Under the pieces are notes generated by a model. It was not told where the DNA came from. It did no database searches and worked only from the letters and a program-made list of their open reading frames with translations. Positions 1 to 4,841 of a stretch of 6,948 bases of DNA are shown here, one piece after another (within the stretch, counting starts at the first letter, position 1; the number at the start of each line of letters is the position of its first letter). This DNA comes from FEN-1297 sp046706945 (GTDB taxonomy: Bacteria > Bacteroidota > Ignavibacteria > Ignavibacteriales > Ignavibacteriaceae): assembly GCA_046706945.1 (NCBI GenBank), contig JBJKOY010000014.1:1-6948 (forward strand). The letters are read 5' to 3'. The translations under genes were made by a program, and so were the position numbers.

Positions 1-2757
1 TACGGGCAGACTACCGGTAAATTAACCGGAAAAATTATTGACGCTAAAACCAATGAAGCTTTAATAGGCGTCAACATATTATTAAAAGGCACTTACTACG
101 GCGCAGCGACAGACGTAAACGGGTTCTTTACTATTTCCAACATAACGCCCGGAAGTTATAATATTACCGTTTCATTCATCGGTTATAAAACCATGGAGTA
201 TACGGGTTTTAAGATTACCGCCGGCAGAACTCTCGAACTTGACGTTAAGATGGAGGAAACGGCCCTGACGCTTGATCACGATGTGGTAGTAGTAGGATCA
301 AAGCCGCTTATGGATGTAGACGAAACCCAGAGTAAAAATACCATATCGTCGGAGGAAATAAAAAATTCGGTTGTTGAGAACGTCAGCGACGTTGTTGCGC
401 AGCAGGCTGGCGTTGTCGAATCGGACAACGAGATTCACATACGCGGCGGAAGGACATATGAAAATGCGTTTCTTCTGAACGGCGTATCCGTGCAGGACCC
501 TCTTGCGGGTACAGGCTTCGGTCTGCAGCTAAGCGCGAACGCCATTCAGGAAGTGGACGTTATTACCGGAGGATTTAATGCCGAATACGGACAGGCTACC
601 TCCGGTGTCGTGAACGTAAAGACGAAAGAAGGCGGTGACCAATACAGCGGGTATTTTTCGTATAAAACGGACAACCTGGGAAATAAAAATTCGCCGCATG
701 TATTCAACACAGATATTGCCGAGGCGGATCTGGGCGGTCCCGAACCAATTACTACCTACATACTTCCGAAACTCGGTATCAGAATACCTGGGAAAGTTAC
801 CTTCTTCGGAAGCTTCTACGGCAATATATCGGACGGGATAACGCAGGGCTATGTTAAGACGTTACCCGAGAGATTAAACTCATCTATTTTTTTCGGCACC
901 AGGTTTGCTCCGAGAGAAGAAAACAACTGGTACTGGCTTGGAAAAGTAACTTATAAACCGTCCGCTACATTTAAGATCTCGTATTCGTTCAATCAATCCG
1001 TGACCATAAATCAAAACACCGGCGCGTTGCAGACGAACCTTGAGTACGTAGAACCGAGTCCCGGTTACCAGTATACTTTCCAAAAAATACTTAACGATGC
1101 AAACGTATTCACGCACGACAGTAAGTTTCAGTCCCTTACAATAACTCATACACTCAATGCAAAGACTTATTACGAATTGAATTTCGGTTACTTTTATACG
1201 ACGCTCCGTGCCGATGCCAACGGCAAAAATTGGAGCCAGTACGTTCAGCCCAAAGACATCCCGAACTTCCCGATCCAATATTATAATCTCGGACATGATA
1301 CTATAGGCGTTATCCCCGGAGACGGTTTCTGGGATCTCGGCAATCCTTATACATGGCACGATCATTTTCTTGAAGAATATTCCGTCAAGGGCGATATCAC
1401 CAGCTTTTTCGACGAAAGAAATAAATTTAAAGCCGGCTTCGAATCCAAATTCCAGGAAATGCAGGTAGTGGATATTTACCAGCCCTGGGTAGGTACACTC
1501 GGCCTGAACAACGATATTTATAACGTCTATCCGGCGCAGGGCGACTTTTACGCTCAGGACAATATAAACTTCAGCGGTATGATCCTGAACTTCGGACTGA
1601 GGCTGGATTACTGGTTCCCCGGAAAATACGTAGACGATGCGGTTAACAATCCGGATGTGGTTACTATTCCCGATCAAACCAGGCGGGATTATAAAAACGA
1701 TACTTTTGCCTGGTTCGGGAACAGGAGATTTAAAGCCAGGCTGAGCCCGCGTTTGGGGATTTCTCATCCGGTATCGAATTACCAGACGCTGTTCTTTTCT
1801 TACGGGCATTTCAGCAAATGGCCGAGACCTCAGTTCGTATATGCAAAATTAAATCCTCTTAACGCTCAGTCTTCATTCCAGCAGTTCGGGAATCCGAATC
1901 TGAACCCGGAAACAACGGTAGCCTATGAAATGGGCTTGAAGACACAGTTCACACCGAACGATGTACTTACCGTTACCGCTTATTATAAAGATATCTTCGA
2001 TTATATAAATACGCGCTCGGTCAAGATTGCCTCAGCAAGGTTTATTACAAAAAGTTTTATTACTTATGTTAATTCGGATTACGCACGTTCAAGGGGGCTG
2101 GAAGTTGAATTTAAGAAAAGAATCGGGAACTGGTTCAACGGAACGGCATCGGCTTCCTATGCCATTGTAACGGGAAAAAGTTCTTCTGCCAACGAGGGAG
2201 CCCTGGTTATTCAAGGCGATATGAACGAATCCGTGAAAGAAAAGTTTATGCCGTGGGACAGACCGCTCACCGCTTCGATAAACGCGAACTTTTACGTAGA
2301 ACCCGGCACGGGAATTTTCGGCTTCGGAAAAGGGATACTGGACGATTATAACTTATACGTTAGATTTTTCTTCGAATCCGGCAAGCGCTATACCCCGGCA
2401 TATTTTACCGGATACGATCAGCAGGGAAGACCGGTATACATCGCCTCTACCACAGATCTTTATACAAACGTAGGGCAAAACTGGTTCTGGATAGATTTGA
2501 ATTTTGAAAAATATATACCCGTCGGGGGGCTCGATTTATCTTTAACCGTCGAAGTTAAAAATTTACTGGACACACAAAACTCGGCGATTATCAACCCGGT
2601 TACCGGAAAAGCTTACCAATACGGCGATCCGGTGCCTTACTCGTGGAACGATCCTTTGTACCCGGATTTACAGGCGCCCATTTCGCCTTATCCATTCGAT
2701 CCTTCACGGTATTTAACAAGACGAAATGTTCAAGTAGGGTTAAGCTTAAAGTTTTAA
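1..2757 (+). CDS. TonB-dependent outer-membrane receptor, 5'-truncated by the window edge
   Basis: This is an outer-membrane receptor that imports a bound ligand using TonB energy. The frame is open from base 1 with 918 codons visible. The first in-frame ATG (193) is residue 65 and lies inside a conserved domain, so it is not the start. Visible residues 7-86 are a carboxypeptidase-regulatory-like beta-sandwich (GKIIDAKTNEALIGVNI, then TDVNGFFTISNITPGSY). VVVVG at 95-99 may be the TonB box. The plug spans about 112-211, with IRGGR at 147-151, FLLNGVSVQDP, and VDVITGGFNAEYGQATSGVV. Residues 212-918 form the beta-barrel, with the family-typical FFSYGHFSKWPRP and NPNLNPETTVAYEMGLK, and end in an aromatic residue (LSLKF) as outer-membrane barrels do. 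The residues before Q3 are probably the end of the signal peptide, so some 20-30 codons are missing. The ligand cannot be told from sequence; the neighbouring putative nuclease suggests polymer breakdown products, but a SusC-like sugar or a siderophore role is not excluded. Confidence 0.93.
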   Translation, partial: YGQTTGKLTGKIIDAKTNEALIGVNILLKGTYYGAATDVNGFFTISNITPGSYNITVSFIGYKTMEYTGFKITAGRTLELDVKMEETALTLDHDVVVVGSKPLMDVDETQSKNTISSEEIKNSVVENVSDVVAQQAGVVESDNEIHIRGGRTYENAFLLNGVSVQDPLAGTGFGLQLSANAIQEVDVITGGFNAEYGQATSGVVNVKTKEGGDQYSGYFSYKTDNLGNKNSPHVFNTDIAEADLGGPEPITTYILPKLGIRIPGKVTFFGSFYGNISDGITQGYVKTLPERLNSSIFFGTRFAPREENNWYWLGKVTYKPSATFKISYSFNQSVTINQNTGALQTNLEYVEPSPGYQYTFQKILNDANVFTHDSKFQSLTITHTLNAKTYYELNFGYFYTTLRADANGKNWSQYVQPKDIPNFPIQYYNLGHDTIGVIPGDGFWDLGNPYTWHDHFLEEYSVKGDITSFFDERNKFKAGFESKFQEMQVVDIYQPWVGTLGLNNDIYNVYPAQGDFYAQDNINFSGMILNFGLRLDYWFPGKYVDDAVNNPDVVTIPDQTRRDYKNDTFAWFGNRRFKARLSPRLGISHPVSNYQTLFFSYGHFSKWPRPQFVYAKLNPLNAQSSFQQFGNPNLNPETTVAYEMGLKTQFTPNDVLTVTAYYKDIFDYINTRSVKIASARFITKSFITYVNSDYARSRGLEVEFKKRIGNWFNGTASASYAIVTGKSSSANEGALVIQGDMNESVKEKFMPWDRPLTASINANFYVEPGTGIFGFGKGILDDYNLYVRFFFESGKRYTPAYFTGYDQQGRPVYIASTTDLYTNVGQNWFWIDLNFEKYIPVGGLDLSLTVEVKNLLDTQNSAIINPVTGKAYQYGDPVPYSWNDPLYPDLQAPISPYPFDPSRYLTRRNVQVGLSLKF
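283..297 (+). other. Candidate TonB box of the receptor
   Basis: The codons for VVVVG (visible residues 95-99) lie between the N-terminal carboxypeptidase-regulatory-like domain and the plug. In receptors of this group a hydrophobic Val-rich segment followed by Gly usually sits here and is taken as the site that pairs with the TonB C-terminal strand. The position and composition fit. The assignment is by analogy only. Confidence 0.45.
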
Positions 2758-2761
2758 CATG
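2755..2761 (+). promoter_or_regulatory. Stop/start junction, receptor to PorV-like gene (1-nt gap)
   Basis: The receptor stop TAA (2755-2757) is followed by a single C and then the ATG of the next gene (2759). There is no purine-rich Shine-Dalgarno sequence in the 15 nt before this ATG. The spacing suggests that ribosomes finishing the receptor restart on the PorV-like gene, so the two would be made from one transcript. Confidence 0.7.
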
Positions 2762-3736
2762 AAAAAATTATTAATTGTCATATTATTGTTTGCAGCGTTT
2801 TATGATGCCAGAGCCCAGCTGTTCCCGACTCTGGGCGGTCAGAGAGCCGGTATTTCGACTGCTCAATTTCTTAAAATAGGAGTCGGCAGCAGAAGCGCGG
2901 CCTTAGGCGACGCATTTGTTGCCGTCGGTAACGATGCTTCCGCATTATACTGGAACCCCGCGGGGCTTGTCCAATTTACACAGGACCAGTTTATCTTTTC
3001 GCATAATCAGTGGGTAGTGGACATTAGTCACGATTTTCTCGGAGCCGTGTACCATCTTGATGAAACAAACGCCGTCGGTGTGGCAGTAACTTCTCTTTCC
3101 ACGCCTGATATGCAGGTAACTACGGAATTCGCGCCGTTCGGTACTGGGCAGTATTTCAGCTACCGCGATCTCGCGTTTGCCGTATCTTATTCGAGGAAGA
3201 TGACCGACAAATTCAGCTTCGGCGGCACTATCAGGTACATCGATGAAACACTTGCGAATTTGAAAATGCGCGGAGTAATGATTGACCTTGGAACGTATTA
3301 CTGGACAGGTCTCGGAACTACGCGGTTTGCCGTAACAGTATCGAATTTCGGGAACCAGCTTGCTCCTGACGGTAAGGTTGTTCTGGTCGGTAAAAGAGAA
3401 AAATCGGACTGGCAGGCTTTCTCGCCTCCTACGATTTTCAGAATCGGCTTTGCATTCGAACCGTATCAGTCGGCGGATAACAGAATAACTACCTCCGTTC
3501 AGTTAAACCACCCCAACGATAACAGCGAAAACCTTTCGGCCGGCGCCGAATACAGCTGGAAAAATATTGTGTTCTTAAGAGGCGGTTATAAATTCAATGT
3601 CGATGAGCAGAATTTTTCTTTCGGTTTCGGGGTTAACATCCCCATTAGGATTGCTTACTGCAACGTTGATTATTCGTATTCCAATTTTACCAGACTGGGG
3701 AATGCGCAAAGGTTTTCAATTATCCTGGGTTTTTAA
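2759..3736 (+). CDS. PorV/PorQ-family outer-membrane beta-barrel protein
   Basis: The 325-residue product is a predicted FadL-like outer-membrane barrel of the PorV/PorQ family. Residues 1-19 are a signal peptide (MKKLLIVILLFAAF, then ARA) with likely cleavage before Q20. Residues 41-70 carry the family hallmark: GVGSRSAALGDAFVAVGNDA followed by SALYWNPAGL. The rest alternates beta-strands (AFAVSYSRKMTDKFSFGGTI, YSWKNIVFLRGGYKF, FSFGFGVNIPI), and the protein ends FSIILGF with a C-terminal Phe typical of outer-membrane barrels. PorV proper is the type IX secretion shuttle that brings cargo from the translocon to the sortase. In the Ignavibacteria and related groups, members of this family occur as several copies, so membership alone does not prove a secretion role. 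The next-but-one gene encodes a large secreted protein that could be its client. The ATG at 2759 is the natural start because it opens directly onto the signal peptide. Confidence 0.88.
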   Translation: MKKLLIVILLFAAFYDARAQLFPTLGGQRAGISTAQFLKIGVGSRSAALGDAFVAVGNDASALYWNPAGLVQFTQDQFIFSHNQWVVDISHDFLGAVYHLDETNAVGVAVTSLSTPDMQVTTEFAPFGTGQYFSYRDLAFAVSYSRKMTDKFSFGGTIRYIDETLANLKMRGVMIDLGTYYWTGLGTTRFAVTVSNFGNQLAPDGKVVLVGKREKSDWQAFSPPTIFRIGFAFEPYQSADNRITTSVQLNHPNDNSENLSAGAEYSWKNIVFLRGGYKFNVDEQNFSFGFGVNIPIRIAYCNVDYSYSNFTRLGNAQRFSIILGF

Positions 3737-3738
3737 TG
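3734..3738 (+). promoter_or_regulatory. TAATG stop-start overlap, PorV-like gene to lipoprotein gene
   Basis: The stop TAA of the PorV-like gene and the ATG of the lipoprotein gene share one A (TAATG). No Shine-Dalgarno sequence precedes this ATG. Such overlaps are a classic arrangement for termination-reinitiation, which ties the yield of the lipoprotein to that of the barrel. This supports a functional pairing of the two products. Confidence 0.75.
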
Positions 3739-4824
3739 AAAAAGTTATTTTATTTTATTTTTTTGATGCCGTTTATATTACTGCTGCTGTTCGGATGCGG
3801 CGATAAGTTTGACATAGGCCAATTAACCTCTTCTGCCGGCAACGCCAACATCGCGGGCGATACGGTTTATATACAGTTAAACCCGGCGTGGACAGGTTTT
3901 AATAATCCAGAAGATATGATTATCGGAAGAGAACCGTTTATTTACGTCGCGGATACTTATAACAACCGCATAGTTATGATGAAACTGAACGGCGACGTTT
4001 TGGGAAGCCGGAACATTGAAAGACCGGTGGCGCTGGCCCAGGACTACGAGTTCAACATAATCGTCTGCTGCGAACTTGATACAGTTGTCAACGGCGTGAC
4101 CAAAACTTTCGGGGCGGTATATAAACTAAATATGGTAGCGGCTCAGCATCAAATAGGCAGCGCGCCTGCGGTAAAACTTCTTCCTCGCCCGGTCGATTTG
4201 AATTACCCCGACAGAAGATATACCGGGGCATGCGTATTTTATAACAATACCTTTTATGTCGCAAGAACCGGTCCGAATAATTCAAGTTTTATTGACCCGG
4301 ATAATTCGATATTGTATTTCAGTCCGAAGAAATTATTCGGAGGAGGAGAGGGGGATACTTTAATCGGCAGGGTTCCGAATATCGATCCGCTGAGTTCGGG
4401 GCTGGTATCCGCGAATCAGATCAGCTCGCTGACGTCTTTCAAGAGCAAGAATATTGATTTTATCGAAACTCTCACCGGGAACAACAGTTTAAGAACACAA
4501 TGGCTTACTTATGTTGTTACTCCTTTGGCTGCCAACTACGAGGCAAGACTTACGCCGTCGGACGGCGGCGCATTAATGACCCCCAACAAATTTAAGCAGC
4601 CTGAAGGTTCCTGCATCGATGATGCCGGAAATATTTTCGTAGCCGACGTCCAAAAGGACAGCGTATTCAAGTTTACTCCTTTCGGAGACGAACTCCAATC
4701 CTTCGGCGGCCCCTCCGTATTTAACGGTCCCTATGCGGTAGCATATTTCGACAAAATACTCTACGTGCTGGACACGGGCAACAACAGGATAGTAAGGTTC
4801 GTGCTTTCTACCGATTTACAATAA
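3736..4824 (+). CDS. NHL-repeat (beta-propeller) lipoprotein
   Basis: The 362-residue product is a predicted lipid-anchored beta-propeller protein. Residues 1-20 form a very hydrophobic signal peptide, with the lipobox LFGC placing the lipidated cysteine at Cys21, followed by GDKFD. Three NHL-type blades are clear: residues 56-85 (YVADTYNNRIVMMKLNGDVL), 287-313 (PEGSCIDDAGNIFVADVQKD) and 330-355 (ILYVLDTGNNRIVRF). The middle, about 92-270, also reads as diverged blades (PVALAQDYEFNIIVCCELD, then ACVFYNNTFYVART) with long insertions, so a six-bladed propeller is plausible. NHL propellers mostly bind proteins, nucleic acids or carbohydrates; a few are lyases, but no catalytic motif was recognised here. 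Adjacent cysteines at 111-112 are unusual. The gene overlaps the PorV-like gene by 1 nt, suggesting a shared surface complex. The lipid anchor could place it in the inner leaflet or on the cell surface; the sequence does not decide. The ligand is unknown. Confidence 0.85.
   Translation: MKKLFYFIFLMPFILLLLFGCGDKFDIGQLTSSAGNANIAGDTVYIQLNPAWTGFNNPEDMIIGREPFIYVADTYNNRIVMMKLNGDVLGSRNIERPVALAQDYEFNIIVCCELDTVVNGVTKTFGAVYKLNMVAAQHQIGSAPAVKLLPRPVDLNYPDRRYTGACVFYNNTFYVARTGPNNSSFIDPDNSILYFSPKKLFGGGEGDTLIGRVPNIDPLSSGLVSANQISSLTSFKSKNIDFIETLTGNNSLRTQWLTYVVTPLAANYEARLTPSDGGALMTPNKFKQPEGSCIDDAGNIFVADVQKDSVFKFTPFGDELQSFGGPSVFNGPYAVAYFDKILYVLDTGNNRIVRFVLSTDLQ
3747..3764 (+). repeat. Short ATTTT repeat and T7 run in the lipoprotein signal-peptide codons
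   Basis: Three perfect tandem copies of ATTTT (3747-3751, 3752-3756, 3757-3761) run into three more T, giving a run of seven T (3758-3764). The tract codes for the Phe/Tyr/Ile-rich core of the signal peptide starting a few codons after the ATG. The unit length of five is not a multiple of three, so gain or loss of a copy would shift the frame. Three copies is short for a phase-variable locus, and the tract may simply reflect A/T-rich codons for hydrophobic residues near the start. Confidence 0.6.
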
Positions 4825-4841
4825 ATTAAAATCTGATCAAT
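4825..4841 (+). other. 17-nt intergenic gap without terminator or Shine-Dalgarno
   Basis: This is the only gap longer than one base between genes in the window. It is A/T-rich and contains the 6-nt palindrome TGATCA (4834-4839), but no stem long enough for a terminator, no T-run, and no purine-rich ribosome site. Transcription therefore most likely runs through from the lipoprotein gene into the large secreted protein. Confidence 0.7.

Noticed and set aside
880..1809. Long minus-strand open frame (309 codons) inside the receptor gene
   Set aside because: It lies fully antisense to the beta-barrel coding region of a well-supported receptor. Its translation has no recognisable domain, signal peptide or sensible composition, so it is a by-product of codon use on the plus strand.
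193..2757. Receptor gene starting at ATG 193
   Set aside because: The upstream 64 in-frame codons encode conserved parts of the same N-terminal domain, so the ATG is internal.
3745..3770. A/T-rich stretch as an internal promoter (Bacteroidota-type TAnnTTTG)
   Set aside because: The stretch codes for a hydrophobic signal peptide, which explains the T-richness. No convincing upstream TTG element at the right distance was seen, and the gene is coupled to the one before it.
4825..4841. Terminator or operator at the TGATCA palindrome
   Set aside because: A 6-nt palindrome with no longer stem or T-tract occurs easily by chance and cannot act as a terminator.
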